Assembly (NCBI GenBank): GCA_021405325.1
Contig: QWII01000010.1
Coordinates: 62,001-126,000 of the forward strand
Origin: Caldilinea sp. CFX5
Lineage (GTDB): Bacteria > Chloroflexota > Anaerolineae > Caldilineales > Caldilineaceae
Reading direction: 5' to 3'
Length of the DNA: 64,000 nt
Shown here: positions 45,076 to 53,917 of the stretch, in pieces
Layout: each line of letters starts with the position of its first letter
How positions within the stretch are numbered: the first letter of the stretch is position 1
Position numbers and translations under genes: made by a program
The notes under the pieces: model-generated
Database searches by the model: none
What the model was told of the DNA's origin: nothing
Seen by the model: the letters and a program-made list of their open reading frames with translations, nothing else

Positions 45076-46203
45076 ATGATGATGACTAATGTTTTATTGA
45101 CTGTATCCGGGACGATTGCCCCCGATCTTGAAACACAAATTGCTGCGGGTAAACGTCCCCGTGCTGATTATCTGGAATTGGCGCGGGTTTTTGGCGCTGA
45201 TCTAGTTGATTACTCACGGGCGCGCGCGCTCACGGGCCGTATGGGCCGTTGGCTGGAACGGGTGGGCGGCCCGAATTTGATGTTGGCCTGGGCCTGTTTT
45301 CGGCAGCAACCCAACTATCAGGTGCTGGTGACGGACGGCGAACAGGTTGGTCTACCCTTTGCACTACTATGCAAGTTGCTTGGGCGCAAAACGGTCAACC
45401 ATCTCATGATCGCGCACATTCTGTCAGTACCCAAAAAGATGCTGTTGGTAGACCGTTTTGGGTTACAAAAAACCATCGACACCTTTTTTGTCTATTCAAG
45501 CTGGCAACAGCACTTTATCCGAGAACGCTGGCGGTTACCGGCAATGCGGGTGGTGCATACACCCTTTATGGTCGATAGCCGCTTCTTCAACCCGCAGCAA
45601 GTGACCGCCCAACCACGGCGCATGATCTGTGCCGTAGGGCTGGAATTTCGCGACTATCCGACCCTCATGGCCGCCGTCCGTGGGTTGGATGTCGAGGTCG
45701 TCATTGCTGCGGCCAGCCCGTGGTCGAAGCGACCTGACAGCACACAGGCGGCGGCAATCCCGCCCAATGTCACGGTGCGCAAGTTTAGCCAATATGAATT
45801 GCGGCAACTGTACGCCGATAGCCAGTTTGTGGTCATGCCGCTCTATAACGTCAACTTCCAGGCCGGCGTTACGGCGATCCTCGAAGCGATGGCAATGGCA
45901 AAAGCAGTCATCTGTTCGCGGACGCCAGGCCAGACGGATGTCATTGAGGATGGGCAAACCGGTCTCTATGTCTCACCAGATGACCCAACCGCGCTGCGCA
46001 CGAAAATCCAATTTTTGCTGGACAATCCTGATTTAGCGCAAACAATGGGGCAGACGGGCCGTCAGCGCGTAGAAACTGAGATGGAATTGACCCATTATGC
46101 GGCGCGGTTAAACTATTATGTGCAAGCCGTCTTCGCCAAAGGCCAGGAACAAGCAGACAGCGTGGGCGGCTTACGCCGCTCGCCATTATCGTCTCAGGCA
46201 TAA
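45076..46203 (+). CDS. Family 4-like glycosyltransferase
   Basis: 375 residues; three consecutive ATG codons (45076, 45079, 45082) follow AGGAA, the last having the best spacing. C-terminal GT-B domain: FSQYELRQLYADSQFVVMPL, then FQAGVTAILEAMAMAKAVIC with the donor-binding Glu and GQTDVIEDGQTG. The N-terminal half is divergent. It probably acts on the EPS repeat unit with the preceding transferase. Confidence 0.85.
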   Translation: MMMTNVLLTVSGTIAPDLETQIAAGKRPRADYLELARVFGADLVDYSRARALTGRMGRWLERVGGPNLMLAWACFRQQPNYQVLVTDGEQVGLPFALLCKLLGRKTVNHLMIAHILSVPKKMLLVDRFGLQKTIDTFFVYSSWQQHFIRERWRLPAMRVVHTPFMVDSRFFNPQQVTAQPRRMICAVGLEFRDYPTLMAAVRGLDVEVVIAAASPWSKRPDSTQAAAIPPNVTVRKFSQYELRQLYADSQFVVMPLYNVNFQAGVTAILEAMAMAKAVICSRTPGQTDVIEDGQTGLYVSPDDPTALRTKIQFLLDNPDLAQTMGQTGRQRVETEMELTHYAARLNYYVQAVFAKGQEQADSVGGLRRSPLSSQA

Positions 46204-46215
46204 GTTACTAAATTA

Positions 46216-46278
46216 TCCGCTCGTAGTCGGTCTATGATTGGTGGGTCGCCGCCGGTTACGGACTGGCGACAAGCGGGC
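46216..46278. repeat. Degenerate REP-like repeat (GACCGGC family)
   Basis: CCGCTCGTAGTCGG at one end and GGCGACAAGCGGGC at the other with a degenerate middle. Recognised only by comparison with the better-kept copies. Confidence 0.4.
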
Positions 46279-46321
46279 TTGATCGTTAGCCTTACCTAGA
46301 AATTGATGAGGTAGTAGTCAC

Positions 46322-47551
46322 TTGAGCATCATCATTCTCTTTCTCCAAATCATTCTCTGGCTGGTGGGTAGTCTGCTTGCTATGATGGTCGGCCATCTTT
46401 TGCTGCTCACGGCTGCGGCTTGGGCGGCCCCCAAAGAAACGCCAGTGCCGCCGCATAAACCGCGCCACCGCTTTGCCATTCTGGTGCCGGCGCACAACGA
46501 AGAAAAGTTATTACCGGCGCTCTTGGAGAGTCTTAGCCAGCTTCAGTACCCACGTCAACTGTTCTCAATTCATGTGGTGGCGGACAATTGTATTGATGAA
46601 ACCGCGGCGATTGCCCGTGCGGCTGGGGCGATTGTCCATGAACGTTTCGATCTGGTCAATATCGGCAAAGGGTACGCTTTGCAGTGGCTCCTGGCGCGGC
46701 TGGAGAAGATGCAGGTGAGCTATGATGCGGCCTTGATTTTGGACGCAGATTCGATTGTTTCACCCAACTTTCTCACCGTGATGAACGCCCACTTAAACCA
46801 TGGCGAACGAGTGATTCAGGCGCACTACGCCGTGTTGAACCCGGAACGCAGTTGGGTCATGAGTCTACGCGCCGCCGCCCTGGCGCTTGTTCATTACTTA
46901 CGCCCCTTGGGTCGTATGGCGTTGGGCGGTTCCGTTGGGTTAAAGGGCAATGGCATGGTCTTCCAGCGGGCGGTGCTGGCTGAACACCAATGGTCGGCTT
47001 CGGTGACAGAAGATATAGACTACCACATGGCGCTGATCTTGTCCGGCGAACGGGTCGCCTTTGCGCCTGATGCCACTGTTTGGGCCGAGATGCCGGGTAC
47101 ACTCCGCAGTGCGCAGACACAAAATATCCGGTGGGAGCAAGGACGCTTACAACTGGCGCGCTATTATGTGCCATTACTTTTACAGGCTGCCTTTACCCCG
47201 CAACAATTTGGTCGCTCTCTCTCACGCAGTCTGCTTTTTGACAGCATTATGGAGCACATCATCCCCCCATTCTCAGTGGTAATGGGGCTGAGCGTGGTTT
47301 ATTGGTTCTTTGCATGGCTATGCGCAATGGCCTGGGGGGGAACACCCTTGTTGATCCTAGCCACGCTGCTATTGGTGGGACAGTTGATCTACATTGTCGC
47401 CGGATTGGTCTTGGCCGGCACACCGCCGCGAACCTATCTGGCGCTGTTGTATGCACCTATTTTTGTCTTTTGGAAGATCCAGCTCATCCTCGGCATGTTG
47501 ACGCGTGGCGAAAAACAGGGGTGGGTGCGTACGGCGCGTGATGGGGCCTAA
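46322..47551 (+). CDS. Membrane-associated family 2 glycosyltransferase
   Basis: 409 residues from TTG 46322 with GAGGTAG upstream. A membrane segment (1-27) precedes the GT-A domain: AILVPAHNEEKLLPALLES, ALILDADSIVSP as the DxD, SVTEDIDYHMALIL and the QxxRW-like NIRWEQGRLQ. Three or four membrane segments end the protein. This is the processive/cellulose-synthase-like layout, though it may also be a single-addition enzyme. Confidence 0.88.
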   Translation: MSIIILFLQIILWLVGSLLAMMVGHLLLLTAAAWAAPKETPVPPHKPRHRFAILVPAHNEEKLLPALLESLSQLQYPRQLFSIHVVADNCIDETAAIARAAGAIVHERFDLVNIGKGYALQWLLARLEKMQVSYDAALILDADSIVSPNFLTVMNAHLNHGERVIQAHYAVLNPERSWVMSLRAAALALVHYLRPLGRMALGGSVGLKGNGMVFQRAVLAEHQWSASVTEDIDYHMALILSGERVAFAPDATVWAEMPGTLRSAQTQNIRWEQGRLQLARYYVPLLLQAAFTPQQFGRSLSRSLLFDSIMEHIIPPFSVVMGLSVVYWFFAWLCAMAWGGTPLLILATLLLVGQLIYIVAGLVLAGTPPRTYLALLYAPIFVFWKIQLILGMLTRGEKQGWVRTARDGA

Positions 47552-47569
47552 ATGGCATGAAGCCACTTC

Positions 47570-47625
47570 GTTCTCAGCCGCTTCATGACCGGTGATAGAG
47601 TGCCGGTCACGAAGCGGCTGAGAAC
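47570..47625. repeat. 23-bp inverted repeat (one mismatch)
   Basis: Arms 47570-47592 and 47603-47625, GTTCTCAGCCGCTTC-ATGACCGG with one mismatch in its complement. Shares the GACCGG core with the REP-like family. Confidence 0.75.
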
Positions 47626-47669
47626 ATTGCGATAGTAATAATGGCCGATTCGACATAAAAGAGGCTGGT

Positions 47670-48425
47670 ATGGCACAGTCAACCCTTACCCAAAATCAAC
47701 AAAGCGCCCCTTACGATCCTAAGTTGGCGCAAATTCTGCAAATGTATGACCAAGAACGGTTTCAAGCGATGGATGCACAACGCCGGTTACAGGTGCGGCT
47801 GCTGCTCTGGAGCATCCAACTCCACATTGTACAACGCTTAAAACGAGCGTTGGATCTGCTCCTAGCAACAGTAGCGCTGATCACGCTCTCTCCAGTAATG
47901 GTGATCACGGCTATTGCCATCAAGTTGGAATCGCCCGGCCCGCTCATCTTCCGCCAGACACGGGTAGGAAAATATGGCAAGACCTTCACCTGTTACAAAT
48001 TCCGTTCCATGTGTATCGATGCTGAAGCGCGCAAAAAGGAGTTGATCAAACAGAATGAAGTGGATGGGCCTATTTTTAAGATGCAGGTCGATCCACGGGT
48101 GACACGCGTGGGGCGTATTATTCGCAAATTGAGTATTGACGAATTGCCCCAACTTTTCAATGTCTTCAAGGGTGATATGAGCCTGGTCGGCCCCCGCCCG
48201 CCCGTGCCGCAGGAGGTGAATCAGTATAAGTTTGATCATTTACGTCGCCTTGACGCTATCCCCGGCCTGACAGGGTTACAACAGGTCTCCGGGCGTAGCG
48301 ATCTCCCCTTCGAGCGGTGGGTGGAGTTGGATTTACAATACATTTCGCAACAGAGCTTACGGAAAGACATTGAAATTTTGCTCAAAACCATCCCGGCCGT
48401 GTTACTAGGCAAGGGCGCCTATTGA
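47670..48425 (+). CDS. Priming sugar-1-phosphate transferase (bacterial sugar transferase)
   Basis: 251 residues. One membrane segment (about 55-78, LDLLLATVALITLSPVMVI) precedes the catalytic domain: FRQTRVGKYGKTFTCYKFRSMCIDAEA, VTRVGRIIRKLSIDELPQL and GDMSLVGPRPPVP, all well kept. It moves a sugar phosphate onto undecaprenyl phosphate, starting repeat-unit synthesis. It lacks the multi-span N-terminus of WcaJ/WbaP and so resembles the short PglC-like form. Confidence 0.92.
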   Translation: MAQSTLTQNQQSAPYDPKLAQILQMYDQERFQAMDAQRRLQVRLLLWSIQLHIVQRLKRALDLLLATVALITLSPVMVITAIAIKLESPGPLIFRQTRVGKYGKTFTCYKFRSMCIDAEARKKELIKQNEVDGPIFKMQVDPRVTRVGRIIRKLSIDELPQLFNVFKGDMSLVGPRPPVPQEVNQYKFDHLRRLDAIPGLTGLQQVSGRSDLPFERWVELDLQYISQQSLRKDIEILLKTIPAVLLGKGAY

Positions 48426-48750
48426 GCCATTGGCGGCGAGGGAAAGCGAAAGAGCGCTGTTCACTGAACAGCGCTCTTTCGCTTTTCCTCGCCTGCATCC
48501 AGCAAACCCTACGATGATTTAAAGTTCATCCTAACAAAGATGGATCGGTCGACCGAGTCTCTGGTCGATCGACAATTTCACATCGTTCGCAACCAGTGGC
48601 GACCAGCGGCTGATAGAATGTTGACAGGTTTTTCGGCATATCTTCATGATACGATTGTCGCAGTTGATTCGAACATACACCCGATCCCACGTCACCGACA
48701 GGGCAAGCAGTCAACCAGGTGGGCCGGTAAGAAGCCAGCAGGAAATGTTT
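48426..48750. other. Intergenic region before the WecG-STAS gene
   Basis: 325 bp. A 29-bp hairpin (48435-48493) follows the priming transferase. TTGACA occurs at 48621 without a clear -10 partner. Open frames across this region look non-coding. Confidence 0.5.
48435..48493. terminator. Strong 29-bp hairpin after the priming transferase
   Basis: Arms 48435-48463 and 48465-48493 with one mismatch and a 1-nt centre. It follows the priming transferase stop by 10 bp and could end that transcript, dividing the EPS block. No T-tract follows, so factor-independent termination is not assured. Confidence 0.55.
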
Positions 48751-49935
48751 ATGCGCAAATTGCTCATTATCCTTGGTACACCTGTTGATGATGTCAATAT
48801 GGACGAAGCGCTCCAACGTATTGAAGTGTTTATCAAAACTGGGCGCGCAACGGGCAAAGGTCATCAAATTGCGACCATCAACGCCGATTTCGTCGTCAAG
48901 TCGCTCCAGGATGCTGAATTGCGGCGCATTTTGCAAGAGGCCGATATGGCGACGGCGGATGGAATGCCGTTGGTGTGGAGCGCCCGTCTGTTAGGGGTGC
49001 CGATGAGAGGGCGCGTCACCGGCGCCGACATGGTGCCGGCGCTGGCCGAACGAGCGGCGCAAAAAGGTTACTCCCTCTACTTTTTAGGCGCAGCGCCGGG
49101 GGTGGCCGAAAAGGCGGCGCACATCTTACAGCAGCAATATCCGACTTTGCAGATCGCCGGCATTGCGTCGCCCTCCGCCGCCGCCGTCCAAAATGGCGAC
49201 CCGTCGGTGATCGCCGCCTGTAAAGCGGCCAAACCCGATATTCTGTTGGTCGCCTTTGGCAATCCCAAACAGGAGAAGTGGATCTATCGTCATGCCCAGG
49301 AGCTTGGCATTCCGGTCATGATTGGGGTGGGCGGCACCTTTGATTTCATTGCCGGCGTCACCAAGCGGGCGCCGCAGTGGATGCAGCAGAGTGGGCTGGA
49401 ATGGAGCTATCGTTTGATCCAACAGCCGGAGCGACTCTGGAAGCGTTACATTACTGATCTCTTTGGTTTTGGTTACTTTTTTCTCTGGCAATGGTGGGTC
49501 ATGCGCAAACAAGGGGAAACATCACCGGTGCTACCCACTTCAGAATTACTGACAATCAATGAAACGGTCATTATGAATGTGAAAGGCCGGCTGGATCGCA
49601 GTACGCAGAACAGCTTTGCCGAAAAAGCGTATCGTGCCTTAGCCGAGCAACCCTATCTGATCATCAATCTAGCGCAGACTGATTTTCTGGACAGTTCCGC
49701 CATCGGCACGTTGGTGGCGCTTTGCAAACAGGCACGGGAAAAGGGCGGCAATCTCTGGTTAACCAACATTCCTGCCGCCATCCAGCAAGTGCTTTCGCTC
49801 TTACGGTTAGATCAATTTTTTGCCATTTGTAGTAGTGTTGAAGAAGCGCTCACCCAGCGGCGACTTCCGCAGACAAAGACAACGCATGGCTATTCAGTCG
49901 AACAGAGGCCGGCCAAGGCTGTGGCGCTACGGTAA
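48751..49935 (+). CDS. WecG/TagA/CpsF-family glycosyltransferase fused to a STAS domain
   Basis: 394 residues from ATG 48751 (CAGGAA six bases upstream). Residues 1-245 are a complete GT26 domain: TINADFVVKSL, ATADGMPLVWSARLLG, GRVTGADMVP, LFLGAAPG-like YFLGAAPGVAEKA, and FGNPKQEKWI. After a linker, residues about 265-370 are a STAS domain (VIMNVKGRLDRS, then TDFLDSSAIGTLVALC) with the phosphorylatable Ser of DSS. GT26 enzymes add N-acetyl-hexosamine-type sugars to lipid carriers. STAS domains bind anti-sigma/kinase partners. Control of the enzyme by partner switching is inferred. Confidence 0.9.
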   Translation: MRKLLIILGTPVDDVNMDEALQRIEVFIKTGRATGKGHQIATINADFVVKSLQDAELRRILQEADMATADGMPLVWSARLLGVPMRGRVTGADMVPALAERAAQKGYSLYFLGAAPGVAEKAAHILQQQYPTLQIAGIASPSAAAVQNGDPSVIAACKAAKPDILLVAFGNPKQEKWIYRHAQELGIPVMIGVGGTFDFIAGVTKRAPQWMQQSGLEWSYRLIQQPERLWKRYITDLFGFGYFFLWQWWVMRKQGETSPVLPTSELLTINETVIMNVKGRLDRSTQNSFAEKAYRALAEQPYLIINLAQTDFLDSSAIGTLVALCKQAREKGGNLWLTNIPAAIQQVLSLLRLDQFFAICSSVEEALTQRRLPQTKTTHGYSVEQRPAKAVALR

Positions 49936-49944
49936 AAACAGGTA

Positions 49945-50035
49945 GGCTCATCTACGGAAAGTGTGAACACCTGTCAGGTTTCCAAAACCTGACAGGTGTG
50001 GCGGGTCGAAACCTCACACTTTCTGTAGATGAGCG
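49945..50035 (-). mobile_element. 91-bp MITE, copy B
   Basis: Exact reverse complement of 8991-9081 over the whole 91 bp. Flanked by AAACAGGTA on both sides (49936-49944 and 50036-50044), a 9-bp target duplication. It lies 35 bp before the ATG of the next gene, so it may carry or disturb expression signals. Confidence 0.87.
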
Positions 50036-50069
50036 AAACAGGTATCAAATTTTCCCAAAGGAATCGCTT

Positions 50070-51857
50070 ATGCAAGCCATGCTGATTGCGACAGGTGAAG
50101 AAAGCAAATTACTGCCGCTGACGGCAACCATGCCGACCCCGATGGTTCCCGTTGTTGACCGGCCGGTGCTGGTCTATGCCATTGAGTTGCTGGCGCGCGC
50201 CGGCATTCGTGACATTCTTGTCAGCTTATATGAGCAAGCTAACGCCATTGAAAGTTATTGTGGTCATGGGGAGCGCTGGAGTGTACAACTTCACTTTTTG
50301 TTGCAACGCATGGCGTGCGGCGCCGCCGGTTCACTGAAGCGGGCCGCGCCGTTGTTAACCGAAACCTTTATCGTGCTGCCGGCGGATCGGATGATTGATC
50401 TGGATATTAAGGCGGCGCTCCGCTTTCATCAAGCGCATGGCGGCATCGCCACAGCGATTCTCGCCCGCACAACCGACACGAAAGAAGTTCCGGCGGGCTA
50501 TGCGACGGTTGATGCGCAAGGCCGGCTACAAGATCTGGGGCCGGCGGCGGCAGGCAGCAAAGTCTACAGCTATACCGACGCCTTTATCTTTGAACCAGCG
50601 GTGCTATCGTATATCGCCGCGCAAGGTGTACAAGAGTGTCACACCGATCTGCTGGCCGCGCTCCAAGCGGCGGAGAAACCGGCTTATGGTTACGTGATGG
50701 ATGGCTATTGGAATCCATTACTGAACTTTAGCGACTATCAAGCGGCGCAACTGGCGGTTCTCGCCAGCGCCGGTCGCACCCCACAAGTCGAGCCGAACAA
50801 ACGAATCCGTCATCCATATCTCGAAGCCGGTGAAATGCAGCCGGGGATTTGGGTTGGCCCGAATAGCATCATCCACCCGACAGCCCAGTTGCGCCCACCG
50901 CTTTTGATTGGCGCCGGTTGCCGCATCGGCCCCAACACGGAATTAGGGCCGGAAACAATCATCGGCGCCGGGACTGTGCTGGATGAAGGGGTGACGATTC
51001 AACAGAGTACAGTGCTGCCTCGCACCTACATCGGCCAGTTTTTACACCTGGCCCGCCGCATTGCCCATCGCACCGACTTGATCGACATTGACAGCGGAAT
51101 CAATGTCCAAATCGCCGACCCCTGGCTATTGACAGCGGTAAACCCGGCGTTGCCGGGCAACCTGTTACGCACCCTGGCTGAACGAGTGTTGGCGCTACTC
51201 CTGCTGATTGGTCTGGCGCCCTTCCTCCTGGTCCTTGGGGCTGCGCTCTGGTTGACGACCGGCGCCGTCCTGACACGCGTGCAACGTTTTGGGCAGCTAC
51301 CGCTGGTAAAGAGTAACCCGCAACTGATCAAGCTCTACCACCTTCAGACACGGCGGGGGAACAATAGTGTAACAGCGTTGGGTCAATGGCTGGAACAGTA
51401 TGAATTTCATCGTTTGCCCGAATTATGGAATGTGGTATGCGGGGATATTGGCCTGGTGGGGGTGAAACCGCTGCCGCTGGAAGAAAGTATTATGCTGCAA
51501 GAAGCCTGGCAACAAAGTCGTTACGGCGCCCAAGCCGGTTTTACCGGTCTCTGGTACACCGAGGCGACCGCCACCACCGATGCCGATGAACTGTCGATCT
51601 TAGACGCCTACCAGGCGATTGCCCATAGCTGGCGCGATGATTTGCGCCAATTGTGGTTAACGCCGGGCGCTTGGTTACGCCGGGCGCGCCAGCGCCAACA
51701 GCCGCAACCGTATCCCCTGGTCGGCAACCCGCAACCGCTCAACCAGGCCCAGAACATCCAGGTGATCTATAGCGAACAGGAACACCATCTGCGCATAACA
51801 GCCATGCGCCACGAGCAGTCGACCCCGTTGTTGCTTTCGCCCTCGGATCAACGTTAG
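50070..51857 (+). CDS. Pyrophosphorylase-like + left-handed beta-helix + sugar-transferase-like fusion
   Basis: 595 residues from ATG 50070 (AAAGGAA upstream). Residues 1-230 resemble sugar-nucleotide pyrophosphorylases, but the GGxGTRLxPLT signature reads ATGEESKLLPLT, losing the Gly-rich/Arg core. Residues about 255-345 form hexapeptide repeats (GIWVGPNSIIHPTAQLRPP). A membrane segment near 380-405 precedes a priming-transferase-like domain ending HRLPELWNVVCGDIGLVGVKPLP. The KFRSM-acidic-residue segment, catalytic in true enzymes, is missing. Probably a membrane-bound pseudoenzyme that senses or scaffolds. Confidence 0.8.
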   Translation: MQAMLIATGEESKLLPLTATMPTPMVPVVDRPVLVYAIELLARAGIRDILVSLYEQANAIESYCGHGERWSVQLHFLLQRMACGAAGSLKRAAPLLTETFIVLPADRMIDLDIKAALRFHQAHGGIATAILARTTDTKEVPAGYATVDAQGRLQDLGPAAAGSKVYSYTDAFIFEPAVLSYIAAQGVQECHTDLLAALQAAEKPAYGYVMDGYWNPLLNFSDYQAAQLAVLASAGRTPQVEPNKRIRHPYLEAGEMQPGIWVGPNSIIHPTAQLRPPLLIGAGCRIGPNTELGPETIIGAGTVLDEGVTIQQSTVLPRTYIGQFLHLARRIAHRTDLIDIDSGINVQIADPWLLTAVNPALPGNLLRTLAERVLALLLLIGLAPFLLVLGAALWLTTGAVLTRVQRFGQLPLVKSNPQLIKLYHLQTRRGNNSVTALGQWLEQYEFHRLPELWNVVCGDIGLVGVKPLPLEESIMLQEAWQQSRYGAQAGFTGLWYTEATATTDADELSILDAYQAIAHSWRDDLRQLWLTPGAWLRRARQRQQPQPYPLVGNPQPLNQAQNIQVIYSEQEHHLRITAMRHEQSTPLLLSPSDQR

Positions 51858-51890
51858 CGACTGCCTTTACGGAAATGAGGAAAAGGTACG

Positions 51891-52262
51891 ATGAACTTAC
51901 AACTAACATCCTTTGACAATATCACTGTGCTAAAAATTGCCGGTCGCATCGATAGTCACTCGGTCCAACGCTTACGTCAGCAACTGGCCTTAAGCGCAAG
52001 CGGACCGGGAAAGAATATTATCCTCGATCTGGCGGGCGTCGATTTTATTGATTCAAGCGGTTTGGCCGCCATTGTGCATGGCATGAAACAATGCCGTGCG
52101 GTCGGCGGTGACTTGCGTCTCTGCAAACCGCCGCAAGCCGTACGCATGGTTTTGGAGTTGACCCGCCTGGATAAGGCGCTGGACATCTTCCCCAGCCAGG
52201 AAAGCGCTTTGCTCTCCTTTGCGACAACCATGCCAAAAGTGGAGATGCAAGTCGCCATATAA
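51891..52262 (+). CDS. STAS-domain anti-sigma factor antagonist
   Basis: 123 residues, GAGGAAAAGG upstream. Single STAS domain (SpoIIAA/RsbV type): ITVLKIAGRIDSHS, then LAGVDFIDSSGLAAIVHGM with the Ser that is phosphorylated by the anti-sigma kinase. Dephosphorylated, it would sequester the HATPase protein at 53435. It sits 33 bp after the fusion protein gene and just before the phosphatase, giving a compact partner-switching set. Confidence 0.92.
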   Translation: MNLQLTSFDNITVLKIAGRIDSHSVQRLRQQLALSASGPGKNIILDLAGVDFIDSSGLAAIVHGMKQCRAVGGDLRLCKPPQAVRMVLELTRLDKALDIFPSQESALLSFATTMPKVEMQVAI

Positions 52263-52268
52263 CAGGTA

Positions 52269-52329
52269 TCGTTGGCTGGTTAGTTGGTTAGTTGGTAAGG
52301 TGACGATGAACCAACTCACCAACCAACGA
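52269..52329. repeat. 20-bp inverted repeat (two mismatches)
   Basis: TCGTTGGCTGGTTAGTTGGT (52269-52288) and its near complement 52310-52329, with TTAGTTGG reiterated between. It follows the STAS stop directly. Confidence 0.7.
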
Positions 52330-52350
52330 ACCGATGCATCATTTTTTTGT

Positions 52351-52497
52351 GTAACTACCAAGCCACCCCCTCCGCGCCCAGTGGGCACCCGTCCCCCTGA
52401 TCCGGGGAGGAACTGTCCCTCCCCGGATCAGGGGGACGCGCCTAAAAGCGGGAACCCTCAGGGTGCGCCACTGGGCGCGGAGGGGGTTAGTAGTTAC
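52351..52497. repeat. Nested inverted-repeat element, 147 bp
   Basis: Outer arms GTAACTAC...CCCCCTCCGCGCCCAGTG (to 52383) and CACTGGGCGCGGAGGGGG...GTAGTTAC (52469-52497). An inner hairpin GTCCCCCTGATCCGGGGAGG with its complement lies at 52391-52436. The nested ends resemble a small non-coding mobile element, but no target duplication is evident. It separates the STAS and phosphatase genes. Confidence 0.75.
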
Positions 52498-52524
52498 TTT
52501 TTTATTTAGACAAAGGCCAATCTC

Positions 52525-53331
52525 TTGTCAAGCTTACCGTCTCCTCAACCGATTCCCTGGGAAGCCATGCCGCAAACCTGGCTGGCGACCCACTTGACGA
52601 CGCTGACCCATGAAATGACGATGGCGAAGCAGGCGCAAGCAACCTTTTATCCGCAACAATTACCGGAGGTAGATGGAATTGCGCTCTTTGCCGAATTCCG
52701 GCCAGCCATGCAGGTCAGCGGGGACTACTATGATTTTGTCTCGTTATCGGCCGACGAACTGCTCTTTACCGTTGGTGACATCTCCAACAAGGGCTTAACG
52801 GCAGCCTTCTTTACGCCACTCATGCGGAAGGTGGTGCGTACCGCGCTGAAGTTGGGGAAACCCACGCCGAAGAGCGTGTTGGATTATGTCAATGCCGACC
52901 TGTACGATGAGTTCAGCCAGGCCACCATGTTTGCCACCGGCTTCATCGGGTTATACGAGGCGACAAATCGACGGTTGCGCTATGTCAACGCGGGCCAAGC
53001 GCCGGTCATCTATCGACCAGCCGGCGGGGCGGCGCGGCTGTTGCAGGCTGACGGGCCGCCCATTGGCATCTTTGCCCACAGCACCTGTGTCGAACAGGAA
53101 TTGCGGCTGGCGCCCGGCGATCTGTTAGTGGTGGGGACGGATGGTCTAGTCGAAGTGCGTAATCACGCCAATGAGATCTTTGGTTATGAACGACTTTTGC
53201 ACTTATTGGACACCGTCGGTAGTCATACACCGGCCTCGGTAGCCGCCGCCATCTTTTATAAACTGACAACCTTTGCATCAGCAAGGAAACGGGAAGATGA
53301 TCAGACTCTCCTCGTCATCAAAGGGGTTTGA
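52525..53331 (+). CDS. SpoIIE-type PP2C serine phosphatase
   Basis: 268 residues from TTG 52525 (AAAGG upstream; ATG 52567 is an alternative). Phosphatase motifs: MQVSGDYYDFV, FTVGDISNKGLTAAFFT, the YVNAGQAPVIYR strand, LLVVGTDGLVEVRN and EDDQTLLVIKG, including the metal-binding Asp residues. No sensor domain precedes it apart from ~45 residues. It should dephosphorylate the STAS antagonist and/or the STAS domain of the WecG fusion. Confidence 0.92.
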   Translation: MSSLPSPQPIPWEAMPQTWLATHLTTLTHEMTMAKQAQATFYPQQLPEVDGIALFAEFRPAMQVSGDYYDFVSLSADELLFTVGDISNKGLTAAFFTPLMRKVVRTALKLGKPTPKSVLDYVNADLYDEFSQATMFATGFIGLYEATNRRLRYVNAGQAPVIYRPAGGAARLLQADGPPIGIFAHSTCVEQELRLAPGDLLVVGTDGLVEVRNHANEIFGYERLLHLLDTVGSHTPASVAAAIFYKLTTFASARKREDDQTLLVIKGV

Positions 53332-53434
53332 AAAGAATAAATCGTAAAGTTTTACGCGCCGATTTGTGTTTCGTCGGGTAGCCGTCCTAGAATGAGCGAA
53401 CCGTTCAAGCCCAATCTGGTAAACGGAGTTAGCT

Positions 53435-53857
53435 ATGGAGCAATCAGCACATTTTTGTTTGACAATGCCGGCGCGTTACCGCAATTTGGCCGTTATCACC
53501 CAGTGCATCGACCTGTTGCTGGCCGACCTCCCCGATCTGACTGAGCAGGAGCAGGTCATTTACGGCATCAAACTGGCTGTCCATGAAATCGCCAACAATG
53601 TCATTAGCCACGCCTATGGTCATGAGCAAGGAGTGATGGAAATTGACCTCACCTTTGAAGAGGCAACCAGACGGCTCACCGCAACGCTCTATGATACCGG
53701 CGCGGCTTTTGATCCAGAGCAAGCCCCTACGCCGGATCTGGATCTTCCCCACGAATCGGGTTACGGCCTCTTTTTGGCGGAACAGTTACTGGATGAGGTC
53801 AACTACCAGCGACAAGCCAACGGCAATCATTGGCGGTTAGTAAAACATTTATCGTGA
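53435..53857 (+). CDS. Anti-sigma factor / serine kinase (HATPase_c, RsbW-like)
   Basis: 140 residues, GGAG upstream. GHKL ATPase motifs: N-box HEIANNVISHAYG, G1 DTGAAFDPE, G2 GYGLFLAEQLLDEV. Such proteins bind a sigma factor or phosphorylate STAS antagonists. With the two STAS proteins and the phosphatase it completes a partner-switching module. No sigma factor gene adjoins, so its final target is unknown. Confidence 0.92.
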   Translation: MEQSAHFCLTMPARYRNLAVITQCIDLLLADLPDLTEQEQVIYGIKLAVHEIANNVISHAYGHEQGVMEIDLTFEEATRRLTATLYDTGAAFDPEQAPTPDLDLPHESGYGLFLAEQLLDEVNYQRQANGNHWRLVKHLS

Positions 53858-53917
53858 CGCCCTCCTGCTGTATGGAGAGGAAGCGTTATTCATATTTCAT
53901 CGGGAAAAGAGAGTATC

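Noticed and set aside
48540..48788. + strand frame of 82 codons before the WecG-STAS gene
   Set aside because: Overlaps the true start of the next gene and has no protein-like composition.
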